DNA of 64,000 nt from an uncultured Clostridia bacterium (GTDB lineage: Bacteria > Bacillota > Clostridia > Oscillospirales > Ruminococcaceae), in NCBI GenBank assembly GCA_947589215.1, contig CANQCL010000005.1, forward strand, positions 1 through 64,000. The letters run 5' to 3'. The notes below the pieces were generated by a model. That model was not told the DNA's origin. It made no database searches and saw nothing but the letters and a program-made list of their open reading frames with translations. A program made the position numbers and the translations under genes. How positions within the stretch are numbered: the stretch's first letter is position 1; each line of letters begins with the position of its first letter. Shown here piece by piece: positions 51,812 to 59,124 of this stretch.

Positions 51812-52351
51812 ATGGATTATGCAATCATAGAAAATAGAATAAAGCGTGTTCGCAGAGCCGCTGGTTTAACACAGGAAAAATTTTCTGAAAAGATATAGGT
51901 TTCCTCCAATTACCTAAGTAAAATTGAGGGTGGACACGAAAAGCCCAATCTTGAAATGCTGAATAATATTAAGCAAGAAGAAAGTATAAAAGACAGATTT
52001 GATTCTAAAATTAAAGACTGCTACAGCGAATATGAAAAGCAATGGATGCAGTTGGGTATAAAAGAATTACTTGACAAGGCAGAAGAAATAGCAACAGTTC
52101 AGCACATGGCATCTGAGCTTCCTGCTTATGCGTCAGATAAAGAAAAGGAATATCTGTTGAAGTTTAAAAATCCATTAGAAGTGGTCAGTGACTTTTGGAT
52201 AGAGAACGGATATGAAACATTAGTCATAGATGATCTTCAACTTGTACTTAATCGAATTGTCTATGACAAAGACGCAGAAGCTGATTATGAAATGGAAGAT
52301 GAAGCTGAGTCAGAATCTGAAACAGAAACTTATACTGCTATGCAGATCTGA
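51812..52351 (+). pseudogene. XRE regulator with acidic Met tail, one in-frame stop
   Basis: MDYAIIENRIKRVRRAAGLTQEKFSEKI, then TAG at 51896-51898, then VSSNYLSKIEGGHEKPNLEML and a helical domain, all in one frame to 52351. This is a Cro/CI helix-turn-helix split by one stop codon in the recognition region; a Gln codon (CAG) there would be normal. The C-terminus is ESESETETYTAMQI, an acidic run with Met near the end. If translation restarts downstream, a protein without the DNA-binding part could still be made. Confidence 0.7.
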
Positions 52352-52457
52352 ATAAAATTAGCTTTATTCAGATATTGAAATTTGGTTGATTTTTTCTGTA
52401 TATGATGATATAATGTGCATGAAAAATGCGATAAAAAAAGTTAAAGAAGGTGCATAA

Positions 52458-53171
52458 ATGAAGCCAAAATTCTCAATGACAATAAAAGAAAATATATTTA
52501 TTGCTAAACGAAATCTAGTTGATTATATATACAACAGTGCAAAGCTCGAAGGCTGTAATGTTACTTTTCCTGAAACTAAGACAATCATTGACGGCGTTAA
52601 TGTTGGTGATGTATCACTAAGTGATGTACAAACAATTTTGAATATGAGGGATGCATGGAAGTTCGTTCTTTCCAATATAGAAAAGCCGTTTGACTTGGAT
52701 TTTATCTGCCGTGTCAATGATTTTGTATCGAGAAGTGAGAGTCTGCAATGGGGTGTTCTTAGAACAGGAAAAGTAGGAATTTCGGGAACAGATTACACAC
52801 CTGACATTCCGATAAAAGAGGATGTTATAAATAAGCTGTCAGAACTTTCAAAGGATAAAAGTGCAACTGAGTATGCAATAGATTTTTTCCTCTGGGCGTG
52901 TCGCTCACAACTATTTTGGGATGGAAACAAACGAACAAGCACAATATGTGCAAATAAAATTCTTATATCAGCAGGCGAGGGTATTCTGACTGTCAGAGAT
53001 GAAGATATTCTTGAGTTCAACAAGCTGCTTCTTGAATACTACAACACAAATGACGCATCATCTATAAAGTTTTGGCTGTATAAAAATTGTATTGACGGTA
53101 TTGATTTACGACAAGTGGAAGATGAAGCGGAGAGTGAAAATGAAGATAATAATCCCCAATTGACAATGTAA
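52458..53171 (+). CDS. Fic-fold protein with altered active site and acidic Met tail
   Basis: 237 residues. The Fic core is recognisable: LFWDGNKRTSTICANKIL corresponds to HxFx(D/E)GN(G/K)R, but the catalytic His is Gln151. An inhibitory-helix-like SAKLEG motif lies near residue 30. Fic proteins usually attach AMP to proteins, and His loss normally abolishes this, so it may do another reaction, bind only, or belong to a variant subfamily. It ends ESENEDNNPQLTM, the shared tail. Ribosome site aagaagg. A candidate recipient-directed effector. Confidence 0.75.
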   Translation: MKPKFSMTIKENIFIAKRNLVDYIYNSAKLEGCNVTFPETKTIIDGVNVGDVSLSDVQTILNMRDAWKFVLSNIEKPFDLDFICRVNDFVSRSESLQWGVLRTGKVGISGTDYTPDIPIKEDVINKLSELSKDKSATEYAIDFFLWACRSQLFWDGNKRTSTICANKILISAGEGILTVRDEDILEFNKLLLEYYNTNDASSIKFWLYKNCIDGIDLRQVEDEAESENEDNNPQLTM

Positions 53172-53187
53172 AAACAAAAAGTATATT

Positions 53188-53220
53188 AACCACACTGTTA
53201 AAACAGCAGTGTGGTTTTTT
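53188..53220 (+). terminator. Terminator after the Fic-fold gene
   Basis: aaccacactg pairs with cagtgtggtt across nine bases, followed by a T-run. Confidence 0.9.
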
Positions 53221-53240
53221 AATTTCAGGAGGATATTTAT

Positions 53241-53489
53241 ATGAAAAAAGTAACAATTAATATTTCTTATGATGAGGAAAAACTATCTGCACTAAAGCTA
53301 TATCTTGATAAAAAAGATGTGAATGTCGAGGACGAATTAAAAAACTATATAGATAAATTATATATAAAATCTGTTCCGATAGGTGTGCGTGAATATATTG
53401 AAATACGTTCAGGAAAGGCAACAGATGAATCAAAGATAAAAAAGCAAAACACATCAAAAATAAATTCGGAGGTGGCTAACAGTGGCTAA
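53241..53489 (+). CDS. DUF6103-like small ICE protein
   Basis: 82 residues: NISYDEEKLSALKLYLDKKDVNVEDELKNYIDKLY is the core of a small family (DUF6103 as I recall) that recurs before oriT genes in Tn1549-like elements. It might be a ribbon-helix-helix or relaxosome-associated protein. Strong aggagg ribosome site. It overlaps the next gene by 8 nt. Confidence 0.6.
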   Translation: MKKVTINISYDEEKLSALKLYLDKKDVNVEDELKNYIDKLYIKSVPIGVREYIEIRSGKATDESKIKKQNTSKINSEVANSG

Positions 53490-53967
53490 TACTAAACGCT
53501 TTTCTGTTTATCATTTTCATAATGCCGATGATGATTTTTTCTTTACAACAGAACTGCGTGACACTTTTTATAGCGCAGCATATAGTTACAGAAAATTAAT
53601 TCAGGATGGCAATGATAATTTAACTCTAGACAGTATTGCTTCTATTTACTACAGTGACTATAATCCTATTGATGAATTGAATTATTCTGTTCTTTGTGAT
53701 GCTATGCCGAATGACTTTCGTATATCTATGCTGATTGAGTTTGATTTTGAAAACGGAACAGTAGATATATGTGATAGCAGTGATAATACTTGGCGAGTTT
53801 ATAATCTCGATGATGTTATAGAGGCAGTCAGTCGGGCAGAAAGAAAACCAGGTCTTCATTTGGAAACAAGGCGTGAAATATTTGAAGAAGCACTGACAGG
53901 GAAAGAAATCTATTATGATGAGAATGAAATAGTTGACGAGGACAGTAGTCCCACAATGCAGATGTAA
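53482..53967 (+). CDS. Unknown ICE protein with acidic Met tail
   Basis: 161 residues, GTG start overlapping the preceding stop. MANTKRFSVYHFHNADDDFFFTTELRDTFYS and later segments match no family I know. It ends ENEIVDEDSSPTMQM. It is the last gene before oriT, so it belongs to the first DNA to enter or to the last, depending on the nick strand. Confidence 0.6.
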   Translation: MANTKRFSVYHFHNADDDFFFTTELRDTFYSAAYSYRKLIQDGNDNLTLDSIASIYYSDYNPIDELNYSVLCDAMPNDFRISMLIEFDFENGTVDICDSSDNTWRVYNLDDVIEAVSRAERKPGLHLETRREIFEEALTGKEIYYDENEIVDEDSSPTMQM

Positions 53968-54329
53968 CCGATGTAAGCCGCTGTGTCGCATTGTGTGGCG
54001 AGATTGACCTCGAATCGGGAAAACACTCGACAGAGAAATGAAAGCCAAAATACGGGCAGTTTTGGGGCATAATTTTAATTGTGAAAACGGCTGAGATACT
54101 CGATTATTACTGGGTCGAAAATCAAGCAGGAGAAAAGCGAGGGGTTGCGAATGCTTTCCCTCGCTGTTTCACATCGGACGGCAACGCCGTCCGCTTGGGA
54201 GTTTGCGGAGTTTTCACAAAAAGAAAAACAGTGGGTTGGTTACAGTGCTTGTGGGTTAGATTATGGGTTGATTTATGCAGAAAGCCCAATTGTACAAGGA
54301 AACTTTGTGGGTTATGTATGGTGTCTTTA
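53968..54329. other. Non-coding region holding the ICE oriT
   Basis: About 360 bases without a gene. The oriT candidate is at 54115-54200. It also contains cgaatcgggaaaacactcgac near 54012 and two further short dyads. Confidence 0.6.
54115..54200 (+). other. oriT: Candidate oriT of the ICE
   Basis: On the plus strand: aagcagg, then an agcgaggg/ccctcgct hairpin, ttt, then cacatcggacggca (54170-54183) in the perfect dyad cggacggcaacgccgtccg. The 14-mer and its order relative to aagcagg and the hairpin are the same in IME1 (9843-9925) and IME2 (26561-26645), each next to relatives of the same relaxase and accessory protein. Only the hairpin stem differs. Confidence 0.72.
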
Positions 54330-55199
54330 TTATAAATCAATTTTTCTATATAACAAGTTATAAGTACCTATTTCCATATATATTTGATATAGCTCAATTT
54401 TCTTTTTTTTGCAAATAGAAATAAGTTGTTCCTTTAACTTGTTTTCCGCTTTGCATCCTAGATAAATTTTTTTTGGCCTTATAAAAGTTATAAGATATCC
54501 TGTCTTACTTGCATGACTCTCATTAATCGAAAAAAGACGCCACTCTTTTTCGTATTCCCACTCATTCGATTTCGTAAAAGCAAAATCTAATAAAAATTTT
54601 CTTAACTCAATATTAGACTTTCTTATTCTTAAATAATCAAAATTGTAATTTTTACTATAGAATATTGGGAGAATATGTTGACCTTGTGATATATTTTTTA
54701 ATATCTCGAAAAAATCGTATTCTAAGCAAAAACCTTTATGTGAATTTGCATAATGACTCCACATTCTCAAAGAACTCAGATTACTTATTTCCGAAAAACA
54801 TGAAACAAAAACATTATTACAAAAATTTTTAGCGTTTTCCATAAAATTAAACTTATGTAACTTTACAAGTTTATTAAATAGGGATTTAACATCTGTGCGA
54901 TTTAGAAATTCCTCAGCCGCTTTCTCTTCAAAAAGCAGATGTGTTGTTTTTGAATATTGTTCGAATTTTATTTTTTCGTAGTTGATATTAATTGCACAAT
55001 CAAAAGGATCATTAAAGCAAATAGGCGAGGACATCCAAAGCATATCTTTTTCTAACGCATCTAAATAATTGTTTTTTTCACTAGAATAAGAACCATTACA
55101 AAACTTAATTAAACTTTTTGGCCATTCATAGACCTCATTGATTTTTATAACATTAGATATAAAGTCTTGATGAAATTTATATCTCATTTTATTATCCAT
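54330..55199 (-). CDS. DUF2971 protein
   Basis: 289 residues: MLWMSSPICFNDPFDCAI, FVSCFSEISNLSSLRMWSHYANSHKGFCLEYDF, NEWEYEKEWRLF are the conserved blocks of DUF2971, a family often found in defence islands and with unknown biochemical role. ATG 55199 follows aaaaggaaa. It is much more AT-rich than the ICE genes and lies between oriT and the accessory gene, in the opposite direction, so it looks like an inserted cargo gene. Confidence 0.82.
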   Translation of the reverse strand: MDNKMRYKFHQDFISNVIKINEVYEWPKSLIKFCNGSYSSEKNNYLDALEKDMLWMSSPICFNDPFDCAININYEKIKFEQYSKTTHLLFEEKAAEEFLNRTDVKSLFNKLVKLHKFNFMENAKNFCNNVFVSCFSEISNLSSLRMWSHYANSHKGFCLEYDFFEILKNISQGQHILPIFYSKNYNFDYLRIRKSNIELRKFLLDFAFTKSNEWEYEKEWRLFSINESHASKTGYLITFIRPKKIYLGCKAENKLKEQLISICKKKKIELYQIYMEIGTYNLLYRKIDL

Positions 55200-55350
55200 T
55201 TTATTAATTTCCTTTTTATACTTTGTTTTCCTATATTTTATCACAAACTAGCAATAAATTAAACTGTTTTGAAATAAAACATTTTATATATTTAATTATA
55301 ACTAAAGAATAAAAATGAAGGCATATAAAAAGAAAGGAGTGAAACTATAT

Positions 55351-55773
55351 ATGGATGAAATTCAAAACAGAAAAGAACCAAAGGGAAGGTTTGCATTATG
55401 GATAAAAGATTCAACACTTAATTTAGTTAAAAAGTTATACGAGAGTGATAATTGTTCATCACAAAGTGAATTTATTGAAAAGGCAATTCTATTTTACGCA
55501 GGATATCTCTCCGCTGAGGATAACAAATCATATCTTCCGAATGTGGTTACCTCAACTTTGAAAGCAATCGTAGCGGAGAGTGATAATCGGCACAATCGTA
55601 TGATATTCAAGCTTGCAGTTGAAATGGCAGTAATGATGAATGTAATTGCATCTATTCAGGACATTGATAAGCTATCACTTGATAGACTGCGTGGAGAATG
55701 TGTAAAAGAAGTCAAGCGTCTCAATGGTTCTTTTTCTTTTGATGACGCAGTTGATTGGCAGAAGGGATATTAA
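55351..55773 (+). CDS. Relaxosome accessory protein of the ICE
   Basis: 140 residues: RFALWIKDSTLNLVKKLYESDNCSSQSEFIEKAILFYAGYLS, ending FSFDDAVDWQKGY. It is homologous to the IME proteins at 9388 and 26095 (KYAYWMRP...FYIGYLK...EDAYDWQKG) but much diverged. Likely oriT binding. ATG 55351 fits aaaggagtg and is preferred over the upstream in-frame ATG at 55315. Confidence 0.75.
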   Translation: MDEIQNRKEPKGRFALWIKDSTLNLVKKLYESDNCSSQSEFIEKAILFYAGYLSAEDNKSYLPNVVTSTLKAIVAESDNRHNRMIFKLAVEMAVMMNVIASIQDIDKLSLDRLRGECVKEVKRLNGSFSFDDAVDWQKGY

Positions 55774-55775
55774 AA

Positions 55776-55813
55776 AACAGCAATCCGTTTTAATTTAGAT
55801 TGCTGTTTTTCTC
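55776..55813. terminator. Bidirectional terminator
   Basis: aaaaacagcaatc pairs with gattgctgttttt across twelve bases. It serves the accessory gene on one strand and the RelE-type toxin gene on the other. Confidence 0.85.
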
Positions 55814-56133
55814 TATATTAAATTTTGCCACTCACGGCGGTTATATAATATTCTGAAAACGTGTACGGTTTTATTCTCCTCATCAATGCAATAAAAAGCT
55901 GTATAGTTTTCAACAGGTATCTTGCGTATACCCATTGAAGCATATGGTTCTTCATTGATTACTTCAAATCTGTAAGGCAATTGATTAAGAGATAAAACCT
56001 GTTTTCTAATAGATTGAAAAATACGTTTTGCAATTTGCGGTTCTTTAAGTGAATTTGATATGTATGAAAGTATACTGATCAAATCCTTTTCTGCCGTGCT
56101 GTCAATGATGACTTTATATTCCTCCAAAACCAA
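55813..56133 (-). CDS. RelE/ParE-family toxin
   Basis: 106 residues: YKVIIDSTAEKDLISILSYI, PYRFEVINEEPYASMGIRKIPVENYTAFYCID and VHVFRILYNRREW are the ParE/RelE fold. Depending on subfamily it cleaves ribosome-bound mRNA or inhibits gyrase. It overlaps the antitoxin gene by 20 nt. The start is TTG; a second TTG six bases on is possible. It stabilises the ICE. Confidence 0.88.
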   Translation of the reverse strand: MVLEEYKVIIDSTAEKDLISILSYISNSLKEPQIAKRIFQSIRKQVLSLNQLPYRFEVINEEPYASMGIRKIPVENYTAFYCIDEENKTVHVFRILYNRREWQNLI

Positions 56134-56386
56134 ACGTCCTCTCTATATCAGAAAATACATCCTCTGCTAAACGTCCTGAATTTGTTTTTGCGTCTTCTAA
56201 TCCCTCGTTCATAAGACGGTGAAATTCATGCTTGCCGCATAATCTTTCATACTCTGCATTTGACATAACAACTAGATCCCCTGTTCCGTTTTTCGTTATG
56301 AAAACAGGTTCATTATTTTTATTGCAGAAATCAGAAATCTCATTGTATCTGTTTCTTAAATCAGAACTCGGTCTGATAGTTGCCAT
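56114..56386 (-). CDS. Phd/YefM-family antitoxin
   Basis: 90 residues: TIRPSSDLRNRYNEISDFCNKNNEPVFITKNGTGDLVVMSNAEYERL is the Phd/YefM DNA-binding fold; the C-terminus would wrap the toxin. ATG 56386 follows ggaggtg, so the upstream in-frame ATG at 56425 is not used. It is the first gene of the pair and probably represses its own promoter. Confidence 0.9.
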   Translation of the reverse strand: MATIRPSSDLRNRYNEISDFCNKNNEPVFITKNGTGDLVVMSNAEYERLCGKHEFHRLMNEGLEDAKTNSGRLAEDVFSDIERTFGFGGI

Positions 56387-56462
56387 AACGACACCTCCAA
56401 CATTATTATACTCATATTTTATCAAAATATAGATATAAAGTCAATAGAAAAGGAGAAATCAA

Positions 56463-58223
56463 ATGTCAAAGCTAGTAACAAAATTCAAATATATGAAACC
56501 AAACCGTGATAGTATCGGAAACTATGCAAAATACATTGCTACCCGTGAAGGTGTAGAAAAAATAGATGAGTCATATAAGCTGATGCCATCATCAAAAAGG
56601 CAACAGATAGTTATTGATGAAATACTTAAAGATTTTCCTGACAGCAAAGATATGCTTGAATATGAGGACTATATAAAAAATCAGACAGTTGGTACTGCCT
56701 CAGAATTTATCACTTGTGCATTAGAGGACAATGCTTTTGAGAGTATGAATACAAAAACCTATGCAGACTATATCGCTACCAGACCGAGAGCTCAGCGATT
56801 CGGTTCTCATGGATTGTTTACTGATGACGGTGTTCAAGTCAAGTTAAATAAGGTCTCACAAGAATTAAATTTGCATCAGGGAAATGTGTGGACCGTAATC
56901 ATTTCATTGCGGAGAGAGGACGCAGAACGGTTAGGTTTTAATAAAGGGGAACGATGGCGTGATATGCTTAGAACACAAACCGAATCATTATCAACAAATC
57001 TTAAAATCCCAATGGAACACTTAAAATGGTTTGCAGCATTCCATAACGAAAGCTATCATCCTCACGTGCATCTTATTGCATACTCTACTGTGCCAAGTGA
57101 AGGTTTTCTTTCAAAGAAAGGGATATTTAATCTTAGGTCTTCATTTGCAAGGGATATCTTTGCACAAGATTTACTTTGCGTTTATGAAAAGCAGACCAAG
57201 CATCGTGATGATCTGAAAGCTGAAAGCCGTGAAAAGATAAAAGAAATAGTTTCAAAAATAAACACAAGAACATATGACAATCCAAAACTGGAAGAACTGC
57301 TTGTAAGTCTTGCAAATCGCCTTTCTAAAACAAGGGGTAAGAAAGTATACGGCTATCTGAAAGCTGATGTCAAAGCAATTGTAGATTCCATAGTAGACGA
57401 ATTGTCAGCAGATGAACGCATATCTGCTCTATATGATTTATGGTACGAACAGCGAGAGGAAGTCATTAAAACCTACACTCAAGAAATACCTAAAAGAGTT
57501 CCGCTGTCACAAAATAAGGAGTTTAAATCTATAAGGAACGCTGTGATTCAGGAAGCTATGAACTTGATAGATAATAAGCAAGACGATGAACCTGAAATAT
57601 TTATTCCTAAGAAAAACTATAAATCAAAACCTGTAAATATTACTTTAAAATCAGGTCTTGGGTATATTAAAAAGCGGTTAAATTCTAGTAACAAGTATTA
57701 TCAATATAGTTATGCAAAAATGCTGCTAAAAAAAGAGAGCAAAAAATATAACCCATATAAGGCTTTAAAGTGGTTAGAAGCGTCTGCAAGTCAGGGTTAT
57801 TCTCCGGCAAAATACAAATTGGGAAAGTTGTTTTTAAAAGGAGATGAAGTTCCTAAAGATGTGGTCAATGCTCTGATATGGTTAAAAGAAGCGGCAGACG
57901 ATAAAAATCAAAATGCAGAATATATGCTGGGCAAGCTGTATCTCTACGGCAGAGATGTAGAGAAGGATTATGATAAGGCTATAACCTATTTGAGTTCAGC
58001 AGCAGAACACGGAAATCAGTATGCCGAACAGTTTCTTAACAGTATCAAAAGTAACCGTAATTGGTATGCAACAATTGGGGCTATACGTCTTTTGCATCAT
58101 ATATGCAGGATAATACAAAATCGTCTGGAAGATGAAAACAGCTTGAGATCAGGAATAATAGATCGTAAGCTAAAAAGAAAAATAAACGAAAAAAAGCAGG
58201 CTCATGGTCTGCGGCAAGGATAA
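56463..58223 (+). CDS. MobP3-type relaxase of the ICE with Sel1-like repeats
   Basis: 586 residues. The relaxase half matches the IME relaxases: ATREGVEKI, GSHGLFTDDGV, SLRREDAERLGFNKG and HUH motif SYHPHVHLIAY (about 197-206). Residues ~412-525 hold about three Sel1-like repeats (NPYKALKWLEASASQGYSPAKYKLGKLF, VVNALIWLKEAADDKNQNAEYMLGKLYL, DYDKAITYLSSAAEHGNQYAEQFL), absent from the IME relaxases. It ends KKQAHGLRQG and lacks the acidic tail of the IME proteins (KKAAHGL...DEQDMSM). Ribosome site aaaagga. Confidence 0.88.
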   Translation: MSKLVTKFKYMKPNRDSIGNYAKYIATREGVEKIDESYKLMPSSKRQQIVIDEILKDFPDSKDMLEYEDYIKNQTVGTASEFITCALEDNAFESMNTKTYADYIATRPRAQRFGSHGLFTDDGVQVKLNKVSQELNLHQGNVWTVIISLRREDAERLGFNKGERWRDMLRTQTESLSTNLKIPMEHLKWFAAFHNESYHPHVHLIAYSTVPSEGFLSKKGIFNLRSSFARDIFAQDLLCVYEKQTKHRDDLKAESREKIKEIVSKINTRTYDNPKLEELLVSLANRLSKTRGKKVYGYLKADVKAIVDSIVDELSADERISALYDLWYEQREEVIKTYTQEIPKRVPLSQNKEFKSIRNAVIQEAMNLIDNKQDDEPEIFIPKKNYKSKPVNITLKSGLGYIKKRLNSSNKYYQYSYAKMLLKKESKKYNPYKALKWLEASASQGYSPAKYKLGKLFLKGDEVPKDVVNALIWLKEAADDKNQNAEYMLGKLYLYGRDVEKDYDKAITYLSSAAEHGNQYAEQFLNSIKSNRNWYATIGAIRLLHHICRIIQNRLEDENSLRSGIIDRKLKRKINEKKQAHGLRQG

Positions 58224-58241
58224 ATTTTGCTTGTGATCTGA

Positions 58242-58940
58242 TTAACAACATCTTTGTTGTCTTTTTTGCATCCTGAGCCAATTGATAAATCCGTATGTAT
58301 CATTCGCTAAAAATGTTAAAAAGCAAATGATGACCGATATATAAGAAATATCTGATAGTGCGGCTAGAATCCATAATACAATCAGAACTATGTCATTGGA
58401 CGCATAAGCAATGGCAAAAAAAGCGCTTCGTCTAAATGTCAAATAAACTGCAAGAAAACTTGTTGTTATAGAAAGCGTGCTTAGTAATAGATTTGCTGTA
58501 TGGAAAAACTTCAGAATAAAATAGAACACAAAAGTTATAACGGCGGTGAGAAGAAGCATAAAAATTACTTCTCTCATCTTTATTGAATTAACTTTAACCT
58601 CAGACCTTTTTCCGTTATACGGATTACGCAGCCATGAAACCAATGCGAATACTGACATAGGTGCAGTCATTCCAAGATAAGTTATCATTTCGCCGTAATA
58701 AGAAAAAGAATAAGATATGATCCCATAAAAAATGCTGAAAACAACCATAAGCACTTGTCCTATAGGATTTCCTTTTGCGTTAAATATTAAAGAAGTTGCC
58801 CCAATAACAGAGGCTGCAAGAGTCATATAGTTTTCTCTGTCAAAGACTGCAAATGAAATGAAAATAAGCAATACAGAGGAAGTCCATAAAACTTTCTCGC
58901 TTTTCGAAAAATATGAAAGTGCTGATTTTAAATTTGCCAT
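58242..58940 (-). CDS. pnuC: PnuC-family nicotinamide riboside transporter
   Basis: 232 residues with seven predicted membrane segments. FNAKGNPIGQVLMVVFSIFYG, NDIVLIVLWILAA and NDTYGFINWLRMQ are PnuC hallmarks. It would import nicotinamide riboside (or a related vitamin) for NAD synthesis. ATG 58940 follows ggaggt. A 100-base structured leader precedes it. A vitamin transporter is unusual cargo in an ICE and lies between the relaxase and primase genes, on the other strand. Confidence 0.85.
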   Translation of the reverse strand: MANLKSALSYFSKSEKVLWTSSVLLIFISFAVFDRENYMTLAASVIGATSLIFNAKGNPIGQVLMVVFSIFYGIISYSFSYYGEMITYLGMTAPMSVFALVSWLRNPYNGKRSEVKVNSIKMREVIFMLLLTAVITFVFYFILKFFHTANLLLSTLSITTSFLAVYLTFRRSAFFAIAYASNDIVLIVLWILAALSDISYISVIICFLTFLANDTYGFINWLRMQKRQQRCC

Positions 58941-59045
58941 CGTAACCTCCGTCAAAAAAATAAGCACCCGTCTACACATCTTCTAAGACCTAACGATGTG
59001 TAACGAATGCATCTGCATCCACTACCCGGTGGCAGTTTTTCTAAT
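58941..59045 (-). promoter_or_regulatory. Structured leader of pnuC (candidate riboswitch)
   Basis: On the minus strand the leader holds ctgccaccgggtagtgg, gatgcagatgcattcgtt, an acacatc/gatgtgt stem with a 14-base loop (gttaggtcttagaa) and then gacgggtgc shortly before the ribosome site. The ttcgtt/acacatc arrangement and the pnuC context suggest a regulatory RNA; the NAD+-II (pnuC-associated) riboswitch class is one candidate, but I could not confirm its consensus from memory. No TPP or preQ1-I consensus is seen. Confidence 0.4.
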
Positions 59046-59124
59046 TATAGCAAATGATTTATACAAAGTCAATCTAAACAGTAAATCACCTTTAAGAATT
59101 AACAAAATGATGAAAGGAGAATTT

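Noticed and set aside
39763-51898. Reassignment of TAA/TAG to Gln in the ICE
   Set aside because: Many ICE genes end in TAA or TAG with the next gene starting at once (for example 38309, 38818, 39499), so the stops are used normally.
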